Below are positions 1 to 4,949 of a stretch of DNA of 6,290 bases, in pieces; the first letter of the stretch is position 1; each line of letters starts with the position of its first letter. Source of the DNA: JAWLCG01 sp041687295 (lineage in GTDB: Bacteria; Planctomycetota; Phycisphaerae; SM23-33; FEN-1343); NCBI GenBank assembly GCA_041687295.1, contig JAWLCG010000304.1, positions 1 through 6,290 of the forward strand. The letters are read 5' to 3'. Both the position numbers and the translations under genes were made by a program. A model generated the notes under the pieces. That model was not told where the DNA came from and did not search any database. It saw only the letters and a program-made list of their open reading frames with translations.

Positions 1-530
1 GGATTGTCTCGGCCGTCAGCAAGACGATCACCGGGCTGGGCGGCAACATCGACGCCTGCAGCCAGACGGTGCTGGCCAACTACTTCACGCTGATCATCGT
101 GGTGAGCTTCCCCCAGCCCGCCGAGGCCGAGGCCCTCTGCCGGGCCGTCCGCGACGGGGCGCCCCGGCTGCAGCTGCAGGTGCAGGTGAGGCCCTTCGAG
201 CCGGCGCGGGTCGCCCCGGTCGAGACGGGCGAGAGCTTCGTGGTCACCGCCTTCGGGCCCGACCGCGAGGGCATTATCCTGCGCTTCAGCAGCTACCTGG
301 GCTCCAAGGGCATCAACATTACTGACCTGTACGGCACGTTGCGGGGCGAGCAGTTCGTGCTGATCGGGCAGGTCAGCATGCCGCCCACCTGGGACATCCA
401 GATGCTCCAGACCGACCTGGAGCAGCTCGCCCACGACGCCGGCTACACGGTAAGACTGCAGCACGAGAACGTCTTCGTCGCCACCAACCAGCTGCGGCTG
501 CCGGCCGCTCGCACTGTGGCCAAGAGGTAA
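1..530 (+). CDS. Tandem ACT-domain protein (GcvR/UPF0237-like), 5' partial
   Basis: The reading frame is open from the window edge (first full codon at base 3) to the TAA at 528-530, giving 175 visible residues. The start codon lies upstream; about ten N-terminal residues are probably missing. Two ACT domains are visible. The first (about residues 1-62) has IVSAVSKTITGLGGNI followed by SQTVLANYFTLIIVV, which fits the UPF0237 pattern. The second (about 78-155) has FVVTAFGPDREGIILRFSSYL and then NITDLYG. ACT domains usually bind amino acids or similar small ligands and regulate a partner; GcvR of E. coli also has two. No DNA-binding or enzyme domain is seen, so a cytoplasmic sensor or regulator role is inferred. 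The stop is 2 nt from the UPF0210 start, and the GTG at base 69 is internal to domain 1, not a true start. Family call is firm; ligand and partner are unknown. Confidence 0.88.
   Translation, partial: IVSAVSKTITGLGGNIDACSQTVLANYFTLIIVVSFPQPAEAEALCRAVRDGAPRLQLQVQVRPFEPARVAPVETGESFVVTAFGPDREGIILRFSSYLGSKGINITDLYGTLRGEQFVLIGQVSMPPTWDIQMLQTDLEQLAHDAGYTVRLQHENVFVATNQLRLPAARTVAKR
523..527 (+). promoter_or_regulatory. Ribosome-binding site of the UPF0210 gene, inside the ACT gene end
   Basis: AGAGG lies 5 nt before the ATG at 533 and overlaps the last sense codons of the upstream gene, whose stop is at 528-530. This fixes the UPF0210 start and suggests translational coupling of the two genes. Confidence 0.7.
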
Positions 531-532
531 CC

Positions 533-1906
533 ATGCTCCGCACGGATGAGATCCTCAGCACCATTCAGATGCTCCACGCCGAGAACCTCGACGTCCGCAC
601 CGTGACGCTCGGGCTGCACCTCGACGACTGCGCCAGCCACGACGTGGACCTCATGTGCCGCAAGGTCGGCCAGAAGATCCGCTCGCGGGCCAGCCACCTC
701 GTCGAGATCTGCGACCGCGTGGGCCGAAAGTACGGCATCCGCGTGACGAACAAGCGTCTGGCGATCTCGCCGGCCGCCCACCTGCTGGCCGGCCATGGCC
801 GCTCGGCGGCGCTGGAGCTGGCGCGGGCGCTGGACTCGGCGGTGCAGGACGTGAAGATCGACCTCGTGGGCGGCTTCACGGCCCTGGTGCACAAGGGCAT
901 CACGCCGGGCGACGCGGTCGTCATCGACTCGCTGCCCGAGGTGCTCAGCGAGACCTCGCGGGTCTGCGCGTCGGTGAACGTCGCGACCAGCCGGGCGGGC
1001 ATCAACATGGACGCCGTCGGGCGCATGGGCCGGCAGATCCGCGCCATCGCCGAGGCCACCGCCGACAACAACGGCTTCGGGGCGGCCAAGCTGGTCGTCT
1101 TCGCCAACATCCCCGAGGACAACCCCTTCATGGCCGGGGCGTACCTCGGCGACGGCGAGCCTGAGGCGGTGGTCAACATCGGCGTCAGCGGGCCCGGGGT
1201 GGTCAGCAGCGCCCTGCGCCGCCGGCTGGAGCTCGAGCCGGACCTGACCCTGGGCGACCTGGCCGAGGAGATCAAGCTGACGGCCTTCCGCGTGACGCGG
1301 GCGGGCGAGCTGATCGGGCGCGAGGTCGCCGCCGAGCTGGGCGTGACCTTCGGCATCGTCGACCTGAGCCTGGCGCCCACGCCGGCGATCGGCGACAGCG
1401 TCGGCGAGATCATCCGCCTGCTGGGCATCGACAAGATCGGCGCCCCGGGCTCGACGGCCGTCATCGCCATGCTCAACGACGCCGTCAAGAAGGGCGGCGC
1501 GTTCGCCAGCTCCAGCGTGGGCGGCCTGAGCGGGGCGTTCATCCCCGTCAGCGAGGACGCCGCCCTGGCCGAGGCCGCCGCCCGCGGCGAGCTGGTGCTC
1601 GAGAAGCTCGAAGCCATGACCAGCGTCTGCTCGGTCGGCCTGGACATGGTGGCCGTGCCCGGCGACACGCCGCCCGAGACGCTGGCGGCCATGATCGCCG
1701 ACGAGGCCGCCATCGGCGTCATCAACCACAAGACCACCGCCACCCGCATCATCCCGGTGCCCGGCAAGGTCGCCGGCGACATCGTGGAGTTCGGCGGCCT
1801 GTTCGGCACCGCCCCGGTGATGGCCATCCGCAACACCGGCGCGAGCAGCCGATTCGTGAACTTCGGCGGGCGGATCCCCGCCCCCATCCAGAGCCTGCGG
1901 AACTAG
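533..1906 (+). CDS. UPF0210 / DUF711 family protein (also named PFL family protein)
   Basis: This 457-residue protein has the usual full length for UPF0210 (DUF711). Characteristic stretches include LHLDDCASHDVD (29-40), GGFTALVHKGITPGD (113-127), INMDAVGRMGRQI (157-169), NPFMAGAYLGDGEPEAVVNIG (197-217, the most conserved block), DLSLAPTPAIGDSVGEI (277-293), SSSVGGLSGAFIPVSED (326-342) and the C-terminal block 394-430 ending FGGLFGTAPVM. The biochemical activity of the family is not established. The PFL name reflects reported structural resemblance to the pyruvate formate-lyase fold, and I see no glycyl-radical signature, so radical chemistry should not be assumed. The ATG at 533 is preceded by AGAGG (523-527) at 5 nt spacing, placed across the end of the ACT gene, so translation is probably coupled. 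The ACT protein next door is a conserved companion and may sense a ligand for it. Cytoplasmic; no signal peptide. Confidence 0.93.
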   Translation: MLRTDEILSTIQMLHAENLDVRTVTLGLHLDDCASHDVDLMCRKVGQKIRSRASHLVEICDRVGRKYGIRVTNKRLAISPAAHLLAGHGRSAALELARALDSAVQDVKIDLVGGFTALVHKGITPGDAVVIDSLPEVLSETSRVCASVNVATSRAGINMDAVGRMGRQIRAIAEATADNNGFGAAKLVVFANIPEDNPFMAGAYLGDGEPEAVVNIGVSGPGVVSSALRRRLELEPDLTLGDLAEEIKLTAFRVTRAGELIGREVAAELGVTFGIVDLSLAPTPAIGDSVGEIIRLLGIDKIGAPGSTAVIAMLNDAVKKGGAFASSSVGGLSGAFIPVSEDAALAEAAARGELVLEKLEAMTSVCSVGLDMVAVPGDTPPETLAAMIADEAAIGVINHKTTATRIIPVPGKVAGDIVEFGGLFGTAPVMAIRNTGASSRFVNFGGRIPAPIQSLRN

Positions 1907-1912
1907 ACCCCC

Positions 1913-2764
1913 ATGCACACGATGTGGACCGACCCGATGACGTGGCTGCCCCCCGGGGTCGAGCCGTTGCCGTTTCTCGTGCTGGCGGGCCTGAGCGCCC
2001 TGATCTTCGGAGCGGGCAAGGCCGGCTTCGGCGGCGGCGTGGGGCTCATCAGCACGCCGTTGATGATCTACGCCTACAACGGCCAGAGCGCCTCGGCCCT
2101 GGCCGTCATGCTGCCGCTGCTGATCGTGTGCGACTACATCTCGCTGTTCGCCTGGTGGCGCCAGTGGGAGCCCCGCAACATCCGCCTGCTGCTGCCGGGG
2201 GCCATTGTGGGCATCGCCGCCGCCGGCGGGCTGATCTGGTTCTTCATGCACCTCGGCGGCGGCTACAAGGGCCTCCAGCACGCCGCGACCAACGCGGGCC
2301 TGGGCCTGATGATCGGCCTGATCGCCCTGATCTTCGTGGGCCTGCGGTTCTTCCAGGTGTGGCGCGGGCAGGTGCAGGCCTTCCGCCCGGTGCTGTGGCA
2401 GGGCTCGGCGATGGGCGCGACGGCCGGGCTGACCAGCACGCTGGCCCACGGGGCCGGGCCGGTCGTCACCATGTTCCTGCTGCCCCAGCAGATGCCCAAG
2501 GGGCAGTTCGTCGCCACCACGGTGCTGTTCTTCTGGATCGTCAACCAGCTCAAGCTGGTGCCCTACACGGCCCTGGGGCTGTTCAGCTTCGAGACCTTCC
2601 GCGTGGTGCTGATCCTGCTGCCCGCCGTCGCCGTCGGGGCGGCCGCGGGGCTGTTCCTCCACAGCCGAATCAGCCAGACGTGGTTCACCCGCGCGATCTA
2701 CGCCGTCCTCACCGTCATCGCCCTCGACCTGGTCTACCGCTCGGGGAGCTACTTCCTGGGATAG
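1913..2764 (+). CDS. TauE/SafE (DUF81) family membrane permease
   Basis: This is a 283-residue integral membrane protein with about eight hydrophobic segments (roughly residues 18-35, 58-81, 91-112, 128-147, 160-179, 197-220, 228-250 and 260-276). Two glycine-rich motifs, GAGKAGFGGGVGLIS near 33-47 and GATAGLTSTLAHGAGP at 168-183, sit in similar places in the two halves, as expected for the internally duplicated TauE/SafE fold. Members export sulfite, sulfoacetate or other small anions, often at the end of sulfonate or taurine use; many have unknown substrates. It starts 6 nt after the UPF0210 stop and is probably the last gene of that operon, which hints that its substrate is linked to the ACT/UPF0210 pair. 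The ribosome-binding site is weak, and the second Met (ATG at 1922) is a possible alternative start. A long non-coding repeat region follows. Family sure; substrate unknown. Confidence 0.88.
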   Translation: MHTMWTDPMTWLPPGVEPLPFLVLAGLSALIFGAGKAGFGGGVGLISTPLMIYAYNGQSASALAVMLPLLIVCDYISLFAWWRQWEPRNIRLLLPGAIVGIAAAGGLIWFFMHLGGGYKGLQHAATNAGLGLMIGLIALIFVGLRFFQVWRGQVQAFRPVLWQGSAMGATAGLTSTLAHGAGPVVTMFLLPQQMPKGQFVATTVLFFWIVNQLKLVPYTALGLFSFETFRVVLILLPAVAVGAAAGLFLHSRISQTWFTRAIYAVLTVIALDLVYRSGSYFLG

Positions 2765-2815
2765 GCCGACCCAAACCCACGGAAGGCCATCCTGTGACAT
2801 CTACACAAGTCCTGT

Positions 2816-2874
2816 AGCCCCATCAGGGGCGGCCGAATGCAGCCCCGGGCGCAGAGCGGGGAACATCGGTCCCC
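2816..2874. repeat. Divergent outlying copies of the hairpin repeat
   Basis: GCCCC-ATCA-GGGGC (2817-2830) followed by GGC is a variant of the AGCCCCGAAGGGGCGGC unit found downstream. It is followed by CCCCG (2843-2847) facing CGGGG (2857-2861), and by GGGGA (2858-2862) facing TCCCC (2870-2874), which compete for the same bases. These look like decayed members of the same repeat family. They start 52 nt after the permease stop and could act as 3' stabilising hairpins, though no T-run follows. Confidence 0.5.
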
Positions 2875-2885
2875 ATTCTGTGTTG

Positions 2886-3076
2886 AGCCCCGAAGGGGCG
2901 GCAGTCTTTAGCCGGGGGCGTAAGCCCCCGGTAAGGCGTATTTTATAATCCAAGCCCCGAAGGGGCGGCAGTGCGCCACGGTGCGGCACTGCCGCCCCTT
3001 CGGGGCTCTGCGCATTGGGGGACGCCTGTTCCGGGGGCTCACGCCCCCGGCTAAAGACTGGCGCCCCTTCGGGGCT
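2886..3076. repeat. Symmetric REP/BIME-like composite palindromic repeat
   Basis: A 46-bp unit at 2886-2931 contains hairpin GCCCC-GAA-GGGGC, then GGCAGTCTTTA, then hairpin CCGGGGGC-GTAA-GCCCCCGG. It reappears in inverted orientation at 3031-3076 with about 44 of 46 positions matching. Midway between them, 2953-2974 and 2986-3007 form perfect 22-bp inverted arms around an 11-nt loop, again made of the AGCCCCGAAGGGGCGGCAG unit. Even the spacers (2932-2952 and 3008-3030) share an AGGCGT-type core when one is inverted. The centres of the two levels differ by only about 1 nt, so the whole 191 bp is a near-symmetric nested palindrome. It resembles mosaic extragenic palindromes (REP/BIME, REPIN) in organisation. 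I recall similar hairpins in planctomycete genomes, but copy number elsewhere cannot be seen here. Confidence 0.8.
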
Positions 3077-3089
3077 TCGGGGCTCCGAT

Positions 3090-3105
3090 CCACGGCCATC
3101 CGTGG
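3090..3105. repeat. Small hairpin in the 3' flank of the lipoprotein gene
   Basis: CCACGG (3090-3095) and CCGTGG (3100-3105) form a 6-bp stem with a CCAT loop. It lies 77 nt beyond the stop of the - strand lipoprotein gene. No T-run follows it on the - strand, so a terminator role is only possible. Confidence 0.3.
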
Positions 3106-3181
3106 GCATCTCGGTCGGGCCGTTCGCATCGCGGCATAACGCACCCACACGTCCGGCAGGCAGATCGTCCAGGGGCCCGTT

Positions 3182-3757
3182 CTATCGCAGCTCGGCGGCG
3201 CGGGCGAGGATGTCCTGCTCGATCTGCCGGGCCAGGGGCTTGTCCTCGGGCAGTTCGACGGCGACGGGGGCGGGCAGGCCCGGGGCGTCGACGTCGCGCA
3301 TGTACATGTCCCACGACCGCGTGCCGTGGACGAGGCGGACCATCTGGAAGGCCTCGCTCATGTTCATCACCGTCGGGCCGGGGCGATCGGGGCGCGACAC
3401 CTCCACAGTGACCCGCGGCCCCAGGGGCTCGCCCTCTGCCGCCACCAGGCGCACCAGGGCCCGGCGGTGGATCGTCTGCAGGCTGCTCTCGGCCAGATCG
3501 CGCGCGGTGACGGCGTCGCGGCGCCACAGCTCGAACCAGCTCGCCCCAGTCATGGGCATGGTGGTGATCAGGCCCTCGCGGCGGTCGAGGCGGTCGAGCT
3601 CGAACTGGTACTGCCGCAGCACGTCGACCGACGCCCGCCACAGGATGTCGCCCTCGGTCGGGGCCTCGGCGCCCAGGCCCACCACCGGCGGCGCCGACGC
3701 ACAGCCCGCCACGCCCGCCAGCAGCACGATCAGCCAACCCAGCCTTGCCTTCGCCAT
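3182..3757 (-). CDS. Predicted lipoprotein of unknown function
   Basis: The product is 191 residues with a lipoprotein signal: MAKAR, a hydrophobic stretch LGWLIVLLAGVAG, and the lipobox VAGC with Cys19 as the lipidated residue. The +2 residue is Ala, so by the E. coli sorting rule it would go to the outer membrane. I chose the ATG at 3757 because GAGG stands 6 nt before it and the signal starts properly there. A longer frame from 3838 would put 27 unsupported residues ahead of the signal. The mature part is polar, with WRASVDVLRQYQFELDRLDRREGLITTMP (40-68) as the most family-like stretch. Its pattern of a helix, then a charged strand, then G-x-I-T-T loosely recalls small lipoprotein domains such as those of BamC, but I do not claim homology. 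The tail (176-191) is a charged helix. The gene is alone on its strand and converges on the permease gene. Confidence 0.8.
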   Translation of the reverse strand: MAKARLGWLIVLLAGVAGCASAPPVVGLGAEAPTEGDILWRASVDVLRQYQFELDRLDRREGLITTMPMTGASWFELWRRDAVTARDLAESSLQTIHRRALVRLVAAEGEPLGPRVTVEVSRPDRPGPTVMNMSEAFQMVRLVHGTRSWDMYMRDVDAPGLPAPVAVELPEDKPLARQIEQDILARAAELR

Positions 3758-3763
3758 CGCTCG

Positions 3764-3767
3764 CCTC
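3764..3767 (-). promoter_or_regulatory. Ribosome-binding site deciding the lipoprotein start
   Basis: On the - strand GAGG is followed by CGAGCG and then the ATG at 3757, a 6-nt spacing. This supports the internal Met just before the signal peptide over the earlier in-frame ATG codons at 3838 and 3817. Confidence 0.65.
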
Positions 3768-3797
3768 GTCAAAAATCCCGGAAAAAGCCGCCCGCGA

Positions 3798-3827
3798 TTG
3801 GCCCGCGGCCCGGCCATGTCGTATCTT
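3798..3827 (+). promoter_or_regulatory. Candidate promoter for the RNA ending at 3930
   Basis: TTGGCC (3798-3803) and TATCTT (3822-3827) each match four of six bases of the sigma-70 type boxes, with 18 nt between them. Transcription would begin near 3834. In a sequence this GC-rich the A/T-containing boxes stand out a little, but such matches arise by chance. The main support is the strong terminator about 95 nt downstream with no gene between. Confidence 0.25.
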
Positions 3828-3833
3828 CCCAGT

Positions 3834-3930
3834 GGCATGCACTACCCACCCGTGAGGCCTGCCCCCCCAAGCAGGCCCTGCACCAGTGCCCCACCCGGCC
3901 AGGCTCCCCCTCCTGGCCGGGGTTTTTTTT
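3834..3930 (+). ncRNA. Candidate small RNA ending in an intrinsic terminator
   Basis: Between the candidate promoter and the terminator there is no protein frame with coding character, yet several segments can pair. GCACT (3839-3843) faces AGTGC (3885-3889). Inside it GGCCTGC (3856-3862) faces GCAGGCC (3871-3877) with a C-rich loop. The terminator hairpin follows at 3894-3921 with its T-run. An RNA of about 97 nt would result. It does not show the conserved GGAAGG/AGCAGCC core of SRP RNA, nor tRNA, tmRNA or a riboswitch that I recognise. It runs divergently from the lipoprotein gene and would be independent of rsmD, whose start is 272 nt beyond the terminator. The 5' end is a guess. Alternatives are a leader attenuator for rsmD, or simply a stop for antisense or read-through transcription. 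Confidence 0.3.
3894..3930 (+). terminator. Strong Rho-independent terminator, + strand
   Basis: CCCGGCCAGG (3894-3903) and CCTGGCCGGG (3912-3921) form a perfect 10-bp GC-rich stem with an 8-nt loop, followed by eight consecutive T (3923-3930). The complementary strand has no T-run after the stem, so it works in the + direction only. No + strand gene lies just upstream: the nearest ends at 2764. Confidence 0.88.
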
Positions 3931-3970
3931 GCGCCCACCGAGCCCGGCCACGCCCGACGCCTTCATATAG

Positions 3971-3988
3971 CCCCGGGCATGCCCGGGG
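3971..3988. repeat. Perfect 18-bp palindrome
   Basis: CCCCGGGCATGCCCGGGG is fully self-complementary; as RNA it gives a 7-bp stem with a CATG loop. TCTTCT follows on the + strand, a weak terminator-like tail. It could be a backup terminator, a repeat-family member, or a binding site for a dimeric protein. Confidence 0.6.
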
Positions 3989-4023
3989 TCTTCTCGGACG
4001 ATGAACACGGGTCGGACGTTCGC

Positions 4024-4040
4024 GGCGGGCCGTGCCCGCC
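4024..4040. repeat. REP-like GC hairpin
   Basis: GGCGGGC-CGT-GCCCGCC is followed by CTAC. I recall hairpins of the type GTAGGGCGGGCAC..GCCC scattered between genes in many GC-rich bacteria, so this is probably another dispersed extragenic palindrome. It differs in sequence from the cluster at 2886-3076. Confidence 0.5.
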
Positions 4041-4099
4041 CTACTGGCCTAACCATACCGCCGGTGCCGCCCCCTCGCCAGTGCCTTTTGCCCGCCCCC

Positions 4100-4127
4100 T
4101 TGCCGCCGGGCCAGGAAAGCCTACACT
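4100..4127 (+). promoter_or_regulatory. Candidate rsmD promoter
   Basis: TTGCCG (4100-4105) and TACACT (4122-4127) are separated by 16 nt, each matching four of six consensus bases. A start near 4134 would give a leader of about 68 nt holding the hairpins at 4139-4170. The match is modest, but the location fits. Confidence 0.3.
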
Positions 4128-4138
4128 CTGGGCAGATG

Positions 4139-4170
4139 GCGGGCCTGCCCGCGCGGGAGACGGTCCCGCG
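4139..4170 (+). repeat. Paired hairpins in the presumed rsmD leader
   Basis: GCGGGC (4139-4144) and GCCCGC (4147-4152) are inverted copies almost back to back. CGCGGGA (4152-4158) and TCCCGCG (4164-4170) then form a 7-bp stem with a GACGG loop. They share C4152, so the two structures are near-adjacent or slightly competing. No T-run follows. Any effect on rsmD expression is inference. Confidence 0.45.
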
Positions 4171-4201
4171 GCCAGTGAATTTGTGGATGGATGGGAGCGG
4201 T

Positions 4202-4771
4202 ATGCGGATCATCGCCGGTGAATTTCGGGGTCGCAAGCTGCTGGGGCCCGAGGGCCTGACCACCCGCCCCATCACCGACCGGGTGAAGGAGTCGCTTTTC
4301 GCAGCCCTGCACTTTCGGATGCCCGAGGCCCGCGTGGCCGACCTGTTCTGCGGCACGGGCAGCCTGGGCCTGGAGGCCCTGTCGCGCGGGGCCGAGCACG
4401 CCTGGTTCGCCGAACGGGACGCCTCGGCCCTGACCCAGCTGGGCCGAAATATCGAGGCGCTGGGCGTGCAGGACCGCGCGACGGTGTGGCGCGGCGACAT
4501 CGTGGCCCGTCTGGGCGATTGGCTGGCCGGGCTGCCTGAGGAGCTGGACGTGGCCTTTCTCGACCCGCCCTTCGCCCTGGCCCGCGACTGGCCGAGCGAC
4601 GAGGTCGAGCGGCAGCTCTTCGCCCCCCTCGCCGAGAACCTCGCCGCCGACGGTCTGCTGGTCTACCGCACGCCCCGGGACGTGGAGGTCGAGGCCATCG
4701 GCCCGTTCGCGACGGTCAAGCGGAAGGTCTATGGGGTTAATGCACTGCACTTCATGGAGGCGGCCGGGTAA
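4202..4771 (+). CDS. rsmD: 16S rRNA (guanine-966 N2)-methyltransferase RsmD
   Basis: The 189-residue product has all the marks of RsmD, the SAM-dependent enzyme that methylates N2 of G966 (E. coli numbering) in 16S rRNA during small-subunit assembly. It begins with the typical MRIIAGEFRGRKL, followed by TRPITDRVKESLF (21-33), the SAM-binding motif DLFCGTGSLGLEALSRGA (47-64), an acidic strand end FAERD (69-73) for the SAM ribose, and the catalytic DPPF (121-124). It ends with RKVYGVNALHFM. Length is normal for the family. The ATG at 4202 is chosen over longer in-frame starts because it matches the family N-terminus and has GGGAG (4193-4197) 4 nt upstream. In many bacteria rsmD is followed by coaD; here cca follows after 178 nt, so both neighbours act on stable RNA. 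Cytoplasmic. No defect is visible. Confidence 0.95.
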   Translation: MRIIAGEFRGRKLLGPEGLTTRPITDRVKESLFAALHFRMPEARVADLFCGTGSLGLEALSRGAEHAWFAERDASALTQLGRNIEALGVQDRATVWRGDIVARLGDWLAGLPEELDVAFLDPPFALARDWPSDEVERQLFAPLAENLAADGLLVYRTPRDVEVEAIGPFATVKRKVYGVNALHFMEAAG

Positions 4772-4780
4772 GCGCATGGT

Positions 4781-4820
4781 CCGTCACTGCGTCAACGCGT
4801 CACTGCGTCAACGCGTCGCC
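4781..4820 (+). repeat. Tandem octamer array, left arm (GCGTCAMY x5)
   Basis: Five consecutive 8-bp units read CCGTCACT, GCGTCAAC, GCGTCACT, GCGTCAAC and GCGTCGCC. Equivalently a 16-bp unit (CGTCACTGCGTCAACG) stands twice exactly at 4782-4797 and 4798-4813. The outer units are degraded. The period of 8 and the location between genes rule out a coding repeat. Confidence 0.9.
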
Positions 4821-4940
4821 GGTGCGGATCCGCAGGGCCCGAACCATCTGGAGCGCCCAGATGCCGGGACCATCGTTGCAGCAGGGGCCGCGCCCGCCAA
4901 CAAGGCCGGACTGACGCAGTGACGCGTTGACGCATCGACG
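4782..4940. repeat. 159-bp inverted-repeat element with internal hairpins
   Basis: The 29-bp arms (4782-4810 and 4912-4940) enclose 101 nt. Inside are a 12-bp perfect palindrome TGCGGATCCGCA (4823-4834) and a hairpin CATCTGG (4845-4851) / CCAGATG (4857-4863) with a 5-nt loop. As RNA this would be a long stem topped by a branched loop. As DNA it resembles a small non-autonomous mobile element (MITE-like) or a binding platform for a repeat-recognising protein. I see no clear target-site duplication at its edges, which weakens the mobile-element reading. Confidence 0.7.
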
Positions 4941-4941
4941 A
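4910..4941 (-). repeat. Tandem octamer array, right arm (inverted)
   Basis: Four units in the opposite orientation read ACTGACGC, AGTGACGC, GTTGACGC and ATCGACGA. Bases 4912-4940 are the reverse complement of 4782-4810 at 27 of 29 positions. The array ends directly at the GAGAGG ribosome-binding site of cca. Confidence 0.9.
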
Positions 4942-4945
4942 GAGG
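4940..4945 (+). promoter_or_regulatory. Ribosome-binding site of cca at the foot of the inverted repeat
   Basis: GAGAGG lies 4 nt before the ATG at 4950 and touches the last base of the right repeat arm. If the arms pair in the transcript, the stem would end just at this site and could affect ribosome access. Confidence 0.65.
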
Positions 4946-4949
4946 CACC

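Larger units (their letters stand above)
2765..3181. other. Gene-free intergenic region filled with hairpin repeats
   Basis: This 417-base gap lies between convergent genes (permease on +, lipoprotein on -). I find no credible coding region: short open frames here merely read through palindromes and have low-complexity translations. The left part has variant hairpins, the centre has the symmetric repeat cluster at 2886-3076, and 3085-3181 holds one small hairpin and otherwise nothing I recognise. No T-tract terminator is visible on either strand, so the hairpins may be what ends or stabilises the convergent transcripts. That role is inferred. Confidence 0.75.
3931..4201. other. Non-coding stretch with several palindromes upstream of rsmD
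   Basis: No coding gene is supported here. The rsmD frame stays open back to base 4001, but its translation there is arginine/proline-rich low complexity and reads through palindromes. The stretch contains an 18-bp perfect palindrome (3971-3988), a 7-bp hairpin (4024-4040), a candidate promoter (4100-4127) and hairpins in the presumed rsmD leader (4139-4170). Confidence 0.65.
4772..4949. other. rsmD-cca spacer occupied by an inverted-repeat element
   Basis: The 178 nt between the rsmD stop and the cca start contain almost nothing but the octamer-repeat element at 4782-4940 and its inner palindromes. Short open frames crossing it are not credible genes, because the 8-bp period breaks any reading frame. 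No T-tract terminator or convincing promoter is seen, so read-through from rsmD into cca is plausible. Confidence 0.65.

Noticed and set aside
443..2800. A 785-codon open frame on the - strand opposite UPF0210 and the permease
   Set aside because: It is a by-product of GC-rich codons on the sense strand. Its translation is low-complexity (G, A, R, H, Q, D-rich) without any domain, while the + strand frames encode recognised families.
2886..3076. CRISPR array
   Set aside because: Repeats are inverted rather than direct, there are too few copies, and spacers are not uniform; no cas gene is present.
3834..3930. SRP (4.5S) RNA
   Set aside because: Size and terminator fit, but the conserved apical core with GGAAGG and AGCAGCC is missing on both strands.
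3015..4004. A 329-codon + strand frame running through the repeats and antisense to the lipoprotein
   Set aside because: It is arginine/serine/proline-rich, starts within a palindromic repeat and runs through the terminator. The opposite strand has a proper signal peptide and ribosome-binding site.
4001..4201. An N-terminal extension of RsmD by 67 residues
   Set aside because: The extension reads through palindromes, is unlike RsmD, and the ATG at 4202 has a ribosome-binding site and the family's usual N-terminus.
4782..4940. Complete insertion sequence
   Set aside because: The interior is only about 100 nt without a transposase, and no clear target duplication flanks it; at most it is a non-autonomous element.
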